Source of the DNA: Faeciplasma sp048393055
Lineage (GTDB): Bacteria; Bacillota; Clostridia; Oscillospirales; Ruminococcaceae
Assembly (NCBI GenBank): GCA_048393055.1
Contig: DBFJJS010000010.1
Location: 124,001-188,000 of the forward strand
Direction: 5' to 3'
DNA length: 64,000 bases
Shown in pieces: positions 8,947 through 17,095 of this stretch; the stretch's first letter is position 1; every line of letters starts with the position of its first letter. Made by a program: the position numbers and the translations under genes. The notes below the pieces were generated by a model. The model searched no databases. It was not told where the DNA came from and saw only the letters and a list, made by a program, of their open reading frames with translations.

Positions 8947-10083
8947 ATGAATCGTAGCTTTAAACAGCAGCTTTTTCTTATAGCATTCGGAGTAGTACTG
9001 TTCGTAGGGCTTATGAATCTTGATAACGTTATCGGATTTGTAGGTACTATTGCGGCTATTATCCTACCTGTTTTTATAGGTCTTATGCTTGCATTTGTCT
9101 TAAACGTGCCAGTGTGCGGCACAGAAAAGATACTTTGGCGTCTATTTAAAAACAGAAAACGCAAGCCGAAGGAATCAACCATCACAACCATCAGCACGAT
9201 TGCCGTTCTGCTGATAATAGTAGGAGTTATTGCCCTTGTAGTTACTCTTGTGGCGCCGGAAATAGCATTTTCGGTGAGAAACGTTTCCTCTCTTGTCAGA
9301 GAAAAGTGGCCTCAGTGGGTGGAATTTCTCAGCGAGCATGGAATCGACATATCGGCGCTTGAGGCGTGGTTTGACACAACAAACCTTCAAGGCATTATCG
9401 ACAGCATAATTTCGGGAAGCGGAACTATTTTAGACACCGTGATAGGCGCGGCCGCCACTACTATTTCCGGCTTGGTTACGGCTGCATTTTCTGTTGTTAT
9501 AGCCTTGTATATACTGTTCAGCAAAAAATCTCTCGGTGTGCAAACAAAAAAAATCATGACTGCGTATATCAAGCCGAAATACGCGCAAAAGATAATGCAC
9601 ATAGCTTCCCTGAGTCAGGACACATATGCAAAGTTCCTATCGGGGCAATGCGTTGAAGCAATCATTTTAGGCACGCTTATATTTATCGCTCTCACCATAT
9701 TCCGGCTTCCGTATGCTGCATTGATGGCTGTTGTAGCCGCGGTGTGCGCGTTTATCCCATATATCGGCGCTTTTGCGGCGGTAGTTATCGGGGCTTTCCT
9801 GACACTTATAGCTGATCCCTCAAAAACTATCGTTTTCCTTATTGTATACTGTGTGGTTCAGTTCATTGAGACGCAGTTTATATACCCTCATGTGGTGGGA
9901 AATTCTGTAGGTTTGTCTGCGCTGTGGACGCTTATTGCGGCGCTTGTGGGCGGAAATCTGCTGGGGCTTGTAGGTATTATCTTCTTCATACCGCTTACAG
10001 CGGTAATCTATACCCTTGCAAAGGAAGCAATTGAAGAGCGCATCAAAAAAAGAAACGGCGGACACGATGAAACAGTCAGCTAA
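8947..10083 (+). CDS. AI-2E family transporter (first copy)
   Basis: Membrane protein of 378 aa in the AI-2E (TqsA/PerM) family. Early helices (residues about 10-95) are followed by a soluble loop and the family C-terminal helices with AVVAAVCAFIPYIGAF and YPHVVGNSVGLSALW. Some relatives move the quorum signal AI-2 or act as ion-coupled antiporters, so the substrate here is open. AAAGGTG lies six bases before the ATG, and a terminator follows. A second member is encoded at 31858-33171. Confidence 0.88.
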   Translation: MNRSFKQQLFLIAFGVVLFVGLMNLDNVIGFVGTIAAIILPVFIGLMLAFVLNVPVCGTEKILWRLFKNRKRKPKESTITTISTIAVLLIIVGVIALVVTLVAPEIAFSVRNVSSLVREKWPQWVEFLSEHGIDISALEAWFDTTNLQGIIDSIISGSGTILDTVIGAAATTISGLVTAAFSVVIALYILFSKKSLGVQTKKIMTAYIKPKYAQKIMHIASLSQDTYAKFLSGQCVEAIILGTLIFIALTIFRLPYAALMAVVAAVCAFIPYIGAFAAVVIGAFLTLIADPSKTIVFLIVYCVVQFIETQFIYPHVVGNSVGLSALWTLIAALVGGNLLGLVGIIFFIPLTAVIYTLAKEAIEERIKKRNGGHDETVS

Positions 10084-10108
10084 TCGAAAAACAGCTAGAA
10101 AGCCACGG

Positions 10109-10146
10109 GCCCTTGCGGCATTGAGTTTTGCCGTAAGAGCTTTTTT
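10109..10146 (+). terminator. Intrinsic terminator after the AI-2E gene
   Basis: Stem CTTGCGGCA / TGCCGTAAG with an eight-base loop, extended by further pairs, followed by six T at 10141-10146. Confidence 0.8.
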
Positions 10147-10239
10147 GTTTGATGCGGTATTGTAATTTATAAATATTTGTGCTATCATCTAAAATGAGAT
10201 AAAAAGTGCAAATTAGTATTTAGAGGGAGGAAATTTTGT

Positions 10240-11283
10240 ATGCAGCTTGAAAAATCATACGCAGAATACGCGGTCAAAAAAACCTGCGAGCTGCTTGCTA
10301 TAGACAGTCCGTCGGGTTATACGGAAACCGCAGCAAAGTGGGTTCAAAAAGAATTTTCCGAGCTGGGGTTTAAAGCTGATCTTACTCAAAAGGGCGGAGT
10401 CGTTATCGACCTCGGCGGAGACGACGATAAAAATGCTCTTCTTCTGGAGGCTCACGCGGATACTCTCGGCGCAATGGTGTCTCAAATTACCCCGGACGGC
10501 AGGCTCAAGCTCTCGCCGTTAGGAGGCATGCAGGCAAATAACGCCGAGACAGAAAACGTCCGAATATATACAAGGGATGGCAGAGCTTACGAGGGCACGC
10601 TTCAGCTTTGCAACGCAAGCGTACATGTAAACGAAAATTACTCGTCTGCCGACAGAAGCTTTAAAACTACGGAGATCCTGATTGACGAAAACGCAAGCTC
10701 GAAGGACGACGTAAAAAAGCTCGGAATACAGGTCGGCGACATAGTATGCTTCGACCCGAGAACAAGAGTAACAAGATCCGGCTATATAAAATCGCGGTTT
10801 CTTGACGACAAGCTGTCGGTCGGGATACTTTTGGGATTTGCCAAGTACCTTAAGGACAGCGGCAGCCGTTTAAAAAGAAAAGTATATATACATGTAACTG
10901 TTTATGAGGAAGTGGGACACGGAGGCTCTTCATCCGTCCCCTGCGGAGTAACGGAGGCAATAAGCGTCGACATGGGCTGTGTCGGCGAGGGGCTTGAATG
11001 CACGGAACATCAGGTATCAATATGCGCAAAGGATTCCGGAGGACCGTACAGCTACAATGTCGTAAGCGCCCTTATCGACGCCGCTAAGCGCGAAGGAGCG
11101 GATTACGCCGTCGACGTCTACCCGTTCTACGGCTCGGACGTAGAAGCAACGCTCCGTTCCGGCGCAGATGTGCGCCACGGTCTTATTGGCTCGGGCGTAT
11201 ACGCCAGCCATGGCTATGAGAGAAGCCATATAGACGGCGTATTTAACACAATTAAGGTTTTAAAGGGATATTTGTATGTTTGA
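10240..11283 (+). CDS. M42-family metallo-aminopeptidase
   Basis: Cytosolic peptidase of 347 aa in family M42 (FrvX, CelM and YsdC-like). These proteins form dodecameric dinuclear-metal aminopeptidases that trim short peptides. Ligands are readable in order: HADTLG (His 72, Asp 74), the bridging Asp of FLDDKLSVG, the catalytic and ligand Glu pair of YEEVGHGG, the Asp of SVDMGC, and the C-terminal His of YERSHIDG. Automated pipelines often call such proteins endoglucanase, which is misleading. The ATG is preceded by GAGGGAGG. The stop overlaps the start of a GNAT gene by 8 bp, so the two are translationally coupled. Confidence 0.92.
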   Translation: MQLEKSYAEYAVKKTCELLAIDSPSGYTETAAKWVQKEFSELGFKADLTQKGGVVIDLGGDDDKNALLLEAHADTLGAMVSQITPDGRLKLSPLGGMQANNAETENVRIYTRDGRAYEGTLQLCNASVHVNENYSSADRSFKTTEILIDENASSKDDVKKLGIQVGDIVCFDPRTRVTRSGYIKSRFLDDKLSVGILLGFAKYLKDSGSRLKRKVYIHVTVYEEVGHGGSSSVPCGVTEAISVDMGCVGEGLECTEHQVSICAKDSGGPYSYNVVSALIDAAKREGADYAVDVYPFYGSDVEATLRSGADVRHGLIGSGVYASHGYERSHIDGVFNTIKVLKGYLYV

Positions 11284-11734
11284 TATCAGTTTCAGAAAAA
11301 TAAAGCCATCCGACAAGCAGGAATTTATAAAAATGTCTGCCGACTTTTATTCTTCGGATGCAGTTCTGTCGAATATAGCGCCGTCGTGCCATGAAAACAC
11401 GTTCAACGAGCTTATGCGCTCCGATGATTACCTGATATGCTACATGTTTTCAGATGACAGCAGCGGTGAAATAATCGGCTACAGCCTTTTGAACAGGCTG
11501 TTTACACATGAAGCCGGCGGGCTTACAATGTGGATAGAGGAGCTTTATATTAAGGACGCCTATCGCGGCAGGGGCGTAGGAGGAAGATTTCTTGATTTTG
11601 TCGAGAAAGCTCATCCGGCAAAAAGATACCGTCTGGAGACCGAACCGGAAAATGCCGGCGCCGCTTCTTTATATAACCGTCACGGATATAAAAAGCTGGA
11701 TTACATGCAGATGTACAAGGACTTTGACGTTTAA
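11276..11734 (+). CDS. GNAT-family N-acetyltransferase
   Basis: Acetyl-CoA-dependent acetyltransferase of 152 aa. The acetyl-CoA-binding motif A is seen as LYIKDAYRGRGVGGRFLDF, and motif B as ENAGAASLYNRHGYKKLDYMQMYKDF. The start overlaps the 3' end of the M42 peptidase gene by 8 bp, so the pair is one transcription unit and perhaps acts on peptides or amino acids, although the substrate cannot be read from sequence. No terminator is obvious after it. Confidence 0.88.
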   Translation: MFDISFRKIKPSDKQEFIKMSADFYSSDAVLSNIAPSCHENTFNELMRSDDYLICYMFSDDSSGEIIGYSLLNRLFTHEAGGLTMWIEELYIKDAYRGRGVGGRFLDFVEKAHPAKRYRLETEPENAGAASLYNRHGYKKLDYMQMYKDFDV

Positions 11735-11796
11735 AACATATCATACGCATACTTTAAGCCTTCTTATAATTTAAGTAAATTGCATGAGTAATGTAA

Positions 11797-11825
11797 TTGC
11801 TTTTTATTTAATCGACTGATATAAT
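11797..11825 (+). promoter_or_regulatory. Promoter of the GH29 gene
   Basis: TTGCTT (11797-11802), 17 bp, TATAAT (11820-11825), located 40-75 bp before the candidate GH29 starts. Confidence 0.6.
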
Positions 11826-11864
11826 TGTCTCGGCAAGCAAACCAATACCGCATCGAGCTTTTAA

Positions 11865-13367
11865 ATGTATAAAATGCATTATGAAAGGAATGTGATATAC
11901 TTGGACAGCTATTTGTCAATCATTGATGAGGTGATTAAAAACGGCAGGTACAAGGACACCTGGGAATCGCTGCAGCAGTATTATGTGCCGCAGTGGTACA
12001 TAGACGCCAAGTTCGGAATTTTTATTCACTGGGGCGTGTATTCAGTACCGGCGTTTGCAAACGAATGGTATTCAAGAAATATGTATATTCAGGGCTCTCC
12101 GGAATTTGAGCATCATATAAAGACATACGGAGACCATGAGCACTTCGGGTACAAGGATTTTATCCCAATGTTTAAGGCGGAAAAATTTGACCCGGACGAA
12201 TGGGCAAAGCTCTTTAAGGATGCGGGGGCGCAGTATGTAGTTCCCGTAGCGGAGCACCACGACGGATTCCAGATGTATAAAAGCGAGCTTTCACATTGGA
12301 ACGCCGCAGAAATGGGACCTAAGCGGGATGTTCTCGGAGAGCTTAGCCGCGCGTTCAACAATCTCGGCATGATAAACTGTGCCTCGAGCCACAGAGTGGA
12401 GCACTGGTTCTTCATGAGTCACGGAAAGGAGTTTCCGTCCGATATCAAAGAGCCGCTTAAAAGAGGAGATTTTTACTGGCCGTCGATGCCGGAAAGAAAT
12501 CATCAGGATCTGTTCTCCGAACCTGCGCCGTCGCGCGAGTACCTGGAGGACTGGCTTGAGAGATGCTGCGAAATCGTAGACAAGTACCGTCCGAAGCTGG
12601 TGTATTTCGACTGGTGGATACATCACAGCGCGGTAAAGCCGTATCTGAAAAAGTTCGCTGCGTACTACTACAACCGTGCCGACGAATGGGGCGAAGAGGT
12701 CGTCATAAACTACAAGCACGACGCGTTCGAATTCGGCACAGCGGTTGTTGACATTGAAAGAGGTCAGTTTGCAAACGCAAAGCCATACATATGGCAGACT
12801 GACACTGCGGTTGCAAATAACTCGTGGTGCTACACAAAGGGCAACAGCTACAAGTCCTCCACTCAGATAATAAGAGACCTGTGCGATATAGTTTCCAAAA
12901 ACGGCAGGCTTCTTTTGAACGTAGGTCCTAAATCAGACGGGACGATACCTGATGAGGATGCAAGCATATTAAGAGAAATAGGACAGTGGCTCAAGGTCAA
13001 CGGCGAAGCGATTTACGGCTGCAAGCTGTGGCGTGAGTCCGCGGAAGGTCCTACGGTAGTAGAGGAAGGACAGTTCAAGGACAGCGGAGAAAAGCCTTAC
13101 ACCAGCGCAGACATACGGTTTACCGTAAACGGAAGCGCGATATACGCAATCAGCCTGAACCCGAGCGGATGCCAGGAATTTTGCATTAAATCGTTTGCTG
13201 AAGGTGATTCCGCTGTTAAGCCGGTATTCCACGGAATTATAAAGGATATATCATGTCTTGGAGACATAGGCGTGTCATCATGGAAAAGAGATAACGAAGG
13301 TCTTACTATTTCAATAGACGGCGTTCCGGATGAAAATCCGCTGGTTTTCAAAATTACTGTAGACTGA
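11865..13367 (+). CDS. GH29-family alpha-L-fucosidase, apparently cytosolic
   Basis: Retaining alpha-L-fucosidase-like enzyme of up to 500 aa with no signal peptide. The N-terminal barrel shows the family hallmarks AKFGIFIHWGVYSVP, VPVAEHHDGF and RDVLGEL. The probable nucleophile Asp is in LVYFDWW, and LLLNVGPKSDGTIP closes the barrel. A small beta-sandwich makes up the last about 100 residues. The start is uncertain. The ATG at 11865 has no ribosome site, whereas AAAGGA at 11884-11889 lies 11 bases ahead of an in-frame TTG at 11901 (488 aa). Having no exporter, it probably acts on imported fuco-oligosaccharides. It sits directly before pyruvate kinase. Confidence 0.9.
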   Translation: MYKMHYERNVIYLDSYLSIIDEVIKNGRYKDTWESLQQYYVPQWYIDAKFGIFIHWGVYSVPAFANEWYSRNMYIQGSPEFEHHIKTYGDHEHFGYKDFIPMFKAEKFDPDEWAKLFKDAGAQYVVPVAEHHDGFQMYKSELSHWNAAEMGPKRDVLGELSRAFNNLGMINCASSHRVEHWFFMSHGKEFPSDIKEPLKRGDFYWPSMPERNHQDLFSEPAPSREYLEDWLERCCEIVDKYRPKLVYFDWWIHHSAVKPYLKKFAAYYYNRADEWGEEVVINYKHDAFEFGTAVVDIERGQFANAKPYIWQTDTAVANNSWCYTKGNSYKSSTQIIRDLCDIVSKNGRLLLNVGPKSDGTIPDEDASILREIGQWLKVNGEAIYGCKLWRESAEGPTVVEEGQFKDSGEKPYTSADIRFTVNGSAIYAISLNPSGCQEFCIKSFAEGDSAVKPVFHGIIKDISCLGDIGVSSWKRDNEGLTISIDGVPDENPLVFKITVD

Positions 13368-13409
13368 TTTCAGAAATTACTATAAACCAATTTCAGGAAG
13401 GAACTTATT

Positions 13410-14822
13410 ATGAGAAAAACAAAAATCATCTGTACCATAGGACCATCATGTCAGGATGAGGAAACATTAAAACAAATGATGCTTTCCGGCATGAATGTTG
13501 CAAGACTTAACTTTTCGCACGGCACGCATGAGGATCATCTTCAGAAAATCAATATGATCAAAAAGCTCAGAGCGGAGCTTGGACTTCCTATAGGCATCAT
13601 GCTCGACACAAAGGGTCCTGAGTACAGGATAAGATCGTTTGCAAACGGCAGCGTTTTTCTTGAGGACGGCAACGAGTTTATATTCACCACCGAGGACGTC
13701 GTCGGAGATGAAACACAGGTTTCTGTAAACTACAAGGAGCTTGCGCACGAGCTTGAGCCTCATGACATAATCCTTTTGAACAACGGGCTTTTATCTTTTG
13801 AAGTCACTTCTACCGACGGCACAAGAGTATATACGGTTGTTAAGGAAGGCGGAGAGCTTTCAAATAACAAGTCAATGAGCTTCCCTACTAAGCTTCTCAA
13901 GCAGAAATACTTAAGCGACCAGGATAAATCGGATCTTCTGTTCGGTATTGAAAACGACGTAGATTTTGTTGCATGCTCGTTTGTCTCCTGCAAGCAGGAT
14001 ATGCTCGATATTAAAAACTTCCTCAAGGAAAACGGAGGAAGCGATATAGACCTCATAGCAAAAATCGAGAATCAGGCCGGCGTGGACAACATTGAAGACA
14101 TCTGTCAGGAATGCGACGGCATAATGATAGGCAGAGGTGACATGGGCGTTGAAATTGCGTTCGACAAGCTTCCCGCCATTCAAAAGACTTTGATAACCAA
14201 GTGCAGGCTTTTGGGCAAGCGCGTCATAACGGCCACAGAAATGCTTGAATCAATGATACACAACCCGCGTCCGACAAGAGCGGAAACATCCGACGTTGCA
14301 AATGCGGTCTACGACGGAACAAGCGCGGTAATGCTATCAGGAGAAACAGCGGCGGGCAAATACCCCGTTCTCTCCGTTAAGACAATGGCAAGGATCGCGG
14401 AAACTACCGAAAAGAGTATAGACTACACAAAGCTCTTCAGAACATCTGAATTTAAGATAAAAAATACCGTCGACGCTATTTCGCACGCTACCTGCGGCAT
14501 GGCTATAGACGTAGACGCAAAGGTAATCGCAGTTTGCTCGCTTTCCGGAATGACCGCAAGAATGGTTTCCCGCTTCAGATCCCCCGTCGACATACTCGGT
14601 CTTACAACAGATGAAAAGACCTGCCGTAAACTTTCGCTTTCATGGGGCGTAACTCCCTATGTCTGCGAGCACTACGATTCAACTGACGTTTTATTCTTCA
14701 CCGCCAAAAGAATAGCCAAGGAAGTATTCGGACTTAAAAAAGGAGAAAAAATTGTCGTCACAGGCGGCATGACGAACGGAACATCCGGAAATACCAACCT
14801 TATAAAGGTCGAAACTCTTTAA
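13410..14822 (+). CDS. pyk: Pyruvate kinase
   Basis: Catalyses the last step of glycolysis, phosphoenolpyruvate plus ADP to pyruvate plus ATP. The 470 aa cover the A, B and C domains: N-terminal RKTKIICTIGPS, NFSHGTHEDH, MLDTKGPEYR, the metal-binding IAKIENQAGVDNI, the signature MIGRGDMGVEI, and TATEMLESM, followed by the C domain. The extra PEP-utiliser-like tail seen in many Bacillus and Clostridium enzymes is absent. AGGAAGGAAC precedes the ATG. It lies 42 bp after the GH29 gene and may be read from the same promoter. Confidence 0.97.
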   Translation: MRKTKIICTIGPSCQDEETLKQMMLSGMNVARLNFSHGTHEDHLQKINMIKKLRAELGLPIGIMLDTKGPEYRIRSFANGSVFLEDGNEFIFTTEDVVGDETQVSVNYKELAHELEPHDIILLNNGLLSFEVTSTDGTRVYTVVKEGGELSNNKSMSFPTKLLKQKYLSDQDKSDLLFGIENDVDFVACSFVSCKQDMLDIKNFLKENGGSDIDLIAKIENQAGVDNIEDICQECDGIMIGRGDMGVEIAFDKLPAIQKTLITKCRLLGKRVITATEMLESMIHNPRPTRAETSDVANAVYDGTSAVMLSGETAAGKYPVLSVKTMARIAETTEKSIDYTKLFRTSEFKIKNTVDAISHATCGMAIDVDAKVIAVCSLSGMTARMVSRFRSPVDILGLTTDEKTCRKLSLSWGVTPYVCEHYDSTDVLFFTAKRIAKEVFGLKKGEKIVVTGGMTNGTSGNTNLIKVETL

Positions 14823-14893
14823 TTGCCCCGTTAAGACATGGATGGGCTTTACAGATTATGCGCGCGGGTTGTCTTTTTGGGACGAATAATCTG

Positions 14894-14922
14894 TTGACAG
14901 AGAAAAACATACATGCTATACT
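14894..14922 (+). promoter_or_regulatory. Promoter of the ZTP-riboswitch operon
   Basis: TTGACA (14894-14899), 17 bp, TATACT (14917-14922). Transcription would start near 14929, just ahead of the aptamer. Confidence 0.85.
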
Positions 14923-14929
14923 TAGCGTA

Positions 14930-15006
14930 GCAGGTTTCCGTTACTGACGGTATGTGGTTTAACACAGTGGAAGCGGAAACAGTACAATTGCCGACCGTCT
15001 GGGCAG
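14930..15006 (+). ncRNA. ZTP (pfl-motif) riboswitch aptamer
   Basis: The leader carries the two conserved blocks of the ZTP/ZMP aptamer. The first is CCGTTACTGACGG-like with GTGG and GGAAGCGG segments (14938-14977). The second is the diagnostic CCGACCGTCTGGGCA (14991-15005), whose CTGGGCA strand pairs into the terminator stem. ZTP and ZMP accumulate when 10-formyl-tetrahydrofolate is short, and ligand binding is known to switch such RNAs on. The genes that follow (formate channel, serine hydroxymethyltransferase, formate-THF ligase) are the expected regulon. Recognised by eye, without a covariance model. Confidence 0.88.
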
Positions 15007-15042
15007 ATCTACTCTATATTTTTGAGTGGTCTGCCCTTTTTT
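15000..15042 (+). terminator. Riboswitch-controlled intrinsic terminator
   Basis: Arms GGGCAGA (15001-15007) and TCTGCCC (15030-15036), then six T. The upstream arm overlaps the 3' edge of the ZTP aptamer, so ligand binding and termination are mutually exclusive. Confidence 0.88.
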
Positions 15043-15107
15043 ACTTTAATAAAGTAAATTGCAGACACACTTTCCCATCAAGGACGTAAAAATCGGAGGC
15101 ATGTATA

Positions 15108-15722
15108 ATGTCAATTTGGAAAACGTTTTTAAGCGGGATATGTTCAGGCATTCTCGTAGGTATAGGCGGGGCGGTATATCTTAGCTGCGACAATAAGTAT
15201 ATAGGCGCAGTTTTATTCTCTGTCGCGCTTATAAGCATATGCTACCTGGGGCTGTACCTGTTTACCGGAAAAATCGGTTTCTTAGCAGAAAAATTTGAGC
15301 TCAATTCCCTCGCGCACCTAGGCTTTGGGCTTTTGGGCAACTTCTGTGGCGCGACACTGTTCGGAGCTCTTGTTTCGTATGCAAGACCGGCAGTTTCCGA
15401 GGCGGCGGCAGCGTCATGCGAATTAAAGCTCGAAAACAGCTTTATAAAAGCGGCGGCGCTTGGAACGATGTGCGGCATACTCATGTACATAGCAGTAAAA
15501 ATATTTAAGGAATTTAAAAACCCAATCGGCGTGATATTCTGCATACCGGTGTTTATACTCAGCGGATACGAACACTCTATAGCGGATATATTTTACTTCT
15601 CCGCAGCTGGAATGCTTGGCATTGACTACCTTTTGTTTATCATAGCTGTGGTTATGGGAAACGCCGTCGGTGCGATGGCGATAGCATATCTTATAAGGTT
15701 CTCGCTGGCTAAAAAAGCATAG
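15108..15722 (+). CDS. Formate/nitrite transporter (FNT) family channel
   Basis: Short (204 aa) six-helix membrane channel of the FNT family (FocA/NirC-like), which passes formate or similar monovalent acids. Family features are GIGGAVYLS in helix 1, GNFCGATLFGAL in the second conserved segment, SGYEHSIADIFYF (the pore His motif, normally GFEHSVANM), and GNAVGAMAIAYL near the end. GGAGG lies eight bases ahead of the ATG. It is the first gene behind the ZTP riboswitch, followed by glyA and fhs. That strongly suggests formate uptake or balancing for 10-formyl-THF synthesis rather than nitrite transport. Confidence 0.87.
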   Translation: MSIWKTFLSGICSGILVGIGGAVYLSCDNKYIGAVLFSVALISICYLGLYLFTGKIGFLAEKFELNSLAHLGFGLLGNFCGATLFGALVSYARPAVSEAAAASCELKLENSFIKAAALGTMCGILMYIAVKIFKEFKNPIGVIFCIPVFILSGYEHSIADIFYFSAAGMLGIDYLLFIIAVVMGNAVGAMAIAYLIRFSLAKKA

Positions 15723-15786
15723 CGGGAAATACGCCGATCAAACGTCAGAAATAATCGTAAAAATAAATATAAAAGGAGAGATTGAA

Positions 15787-17022
15787 ATGTTTTTTGAAAA
15801 CCTTAAAAATTTCGACCCTGAGGTGGCTGCATCATGCGAGCGTGAGCTTCAAAGGCAGCGTCACAACATTGAGCTTATCGCCTCGGAAAATATCGTTTCA
15901 GAAGGCGTCCTGCTCGCTGCCGGCAGCATACTTACAAACAAGTATGCGGAGGGATATCCCGGAAAGCGTTACTATGGCGGATGCGTATATGTAGACGAGG
16001 TCGAGGAGCTTGCAAGAGAGCGCGCTAAGAAGCTTTTCGGCGCTGAGCATGCGAATGTACAGCCGCACTGCGGAGCAAATGCAAACCTTGCCGTGTTCTT
16101 TGCGCTTTTGCAGCCCGGAGATACCGTTTTGTCAATGAGTCTCGCACACGGCGGACATCTTTCACATGGCTCTCCTGTAAATATTTCCGGAAAGTATTTC
16201 CATATTGTCCCCTACGGCGTTTCTGACGATACTCAGACAATCGACTATGACGAGGTTGAGCGTCTTGCTGTTGAGAACAAGCCAAAGCTTATTCTCGCCG
16301 GCGCTTCGGCATATCCGAGAATCATCGACTTTAAGAGGTTCAGAGAGATTGCCGATAAGGTTGGCGCGTACCTTATGGTAGATATGGCGCATATCGCGGG
16401 ACTTGTAGCGGCAGGACTTCACCCGAGCCCCGTTCCCTATGCCGATGTCGTTACCTCAACTACGCATAAAACCTTAAGAGGTCCAAGAGGCGGACTTATT
16501 CTCTGCAAGGAAAAGTACGCAAAGGATATCGACAAGGCTATCTTCCCCGGAACTCAGGGCGGACCTCTTATGCACATTATAGCAGCTAAGGCGGTCGCTT
16601 TCGGAGAGGCGCTTACCGGTGAGTTCAAGCAATATCAGTCGCAGATTATAAAAAACGCTCAGGTTCTTGCAAGCGAGCTTACTGCAAAGGGCATCAATCT
16701 TGTGTCCGGCGGAACTGACAACCACCTCATGCTTCTTGACCTGAGGGGAACTTCCGTTACGGGCAAGGAGCTTGAGAAGCGCCTTGACGAGGTGCATATC
16801 ACCGCAAACAAGAATGCGATTCCCAACGACCCGCAGAGCCCGTTCATCACAAGCGGCTTGAGAATAGGTACTCCCGCTGTAACCTCGCGAGGCTTCAGGG
16901 AGCCTGAGATGAAGCTTATTGCAGGCTGGATATGCGATATAATCAACGACTTCGATGGCAACAAGGACAGAATTACAAAGGAAGTTATTGCTCTTTGCGA
17001 CAAATATCCTATTTACGAATGA
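15787..17022 (+). CDS. glyA: Serine hydroxymethyltransferase
   Basis: PLP enzyme of 411 aa that interconverts serine plus tetrahydrofolate with glycine plus 5,10-methylene-THF. The PLP lysine is K228 in TSTTHKTLRGPRGG. Other landmarks are IELIASENIVSEGVL, the GYPGKRYYGG substrate loop, MVDMAHIAGLVA, and SGLRIGTPAVTSRGF near the C-terminus. AAAGGAGAG precedes the ATG. It is the second gene of the ZTP-controlled operon, supplying one-carbon units from serine alongside formate activation by fhs. Confidence 0.98.
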   Translation: MFFENLKNFDPEVAASCERELQRQRHNIELIASENIVSEGVLLAAGSILTNKYAEGYPGKRYYGGCVYVDEVEELARERAKKLFGAEHANVQPHCGANANLAVFFALLQPGDTVLSMSLAHGGHLSHGSPVNISGKYFHIVPYGVSDDTQTIDYDEVERLAVENKPKLILAGASAYPRIIDFKRFREIADKVGAYLMVDMAHIAGLVAAGLHPSPVPYADVVTSTTHKTLRGPRGGLILCKEKYAKDIDKAIFPGTQGGPLMHIIAAKAVAFGEALTGEFKQYQSQIIKNAQVLASELTAKGINLVSGGTDNHLMLLDLRGTSVTGKELEKRLDEVHITANKNAIPNDPQSPFITSGLRIGTPAVTSRGFREPEMKLIAGWICDIINDFDGNKDRITKEVIALCDKYPIYE

Positions 17023-17095
17023 TTCGCTTGGCTTTTTATGTTTAATTCAATAACTTATCGAACAATTTTACATGGAATAATATATGGAGGAAGCA

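Noticed and set aside
14823..14880. Terminator after pyk
   Set aside because: Only weak AAGACA/TGTCTT pairing across a long loop; not convincing.
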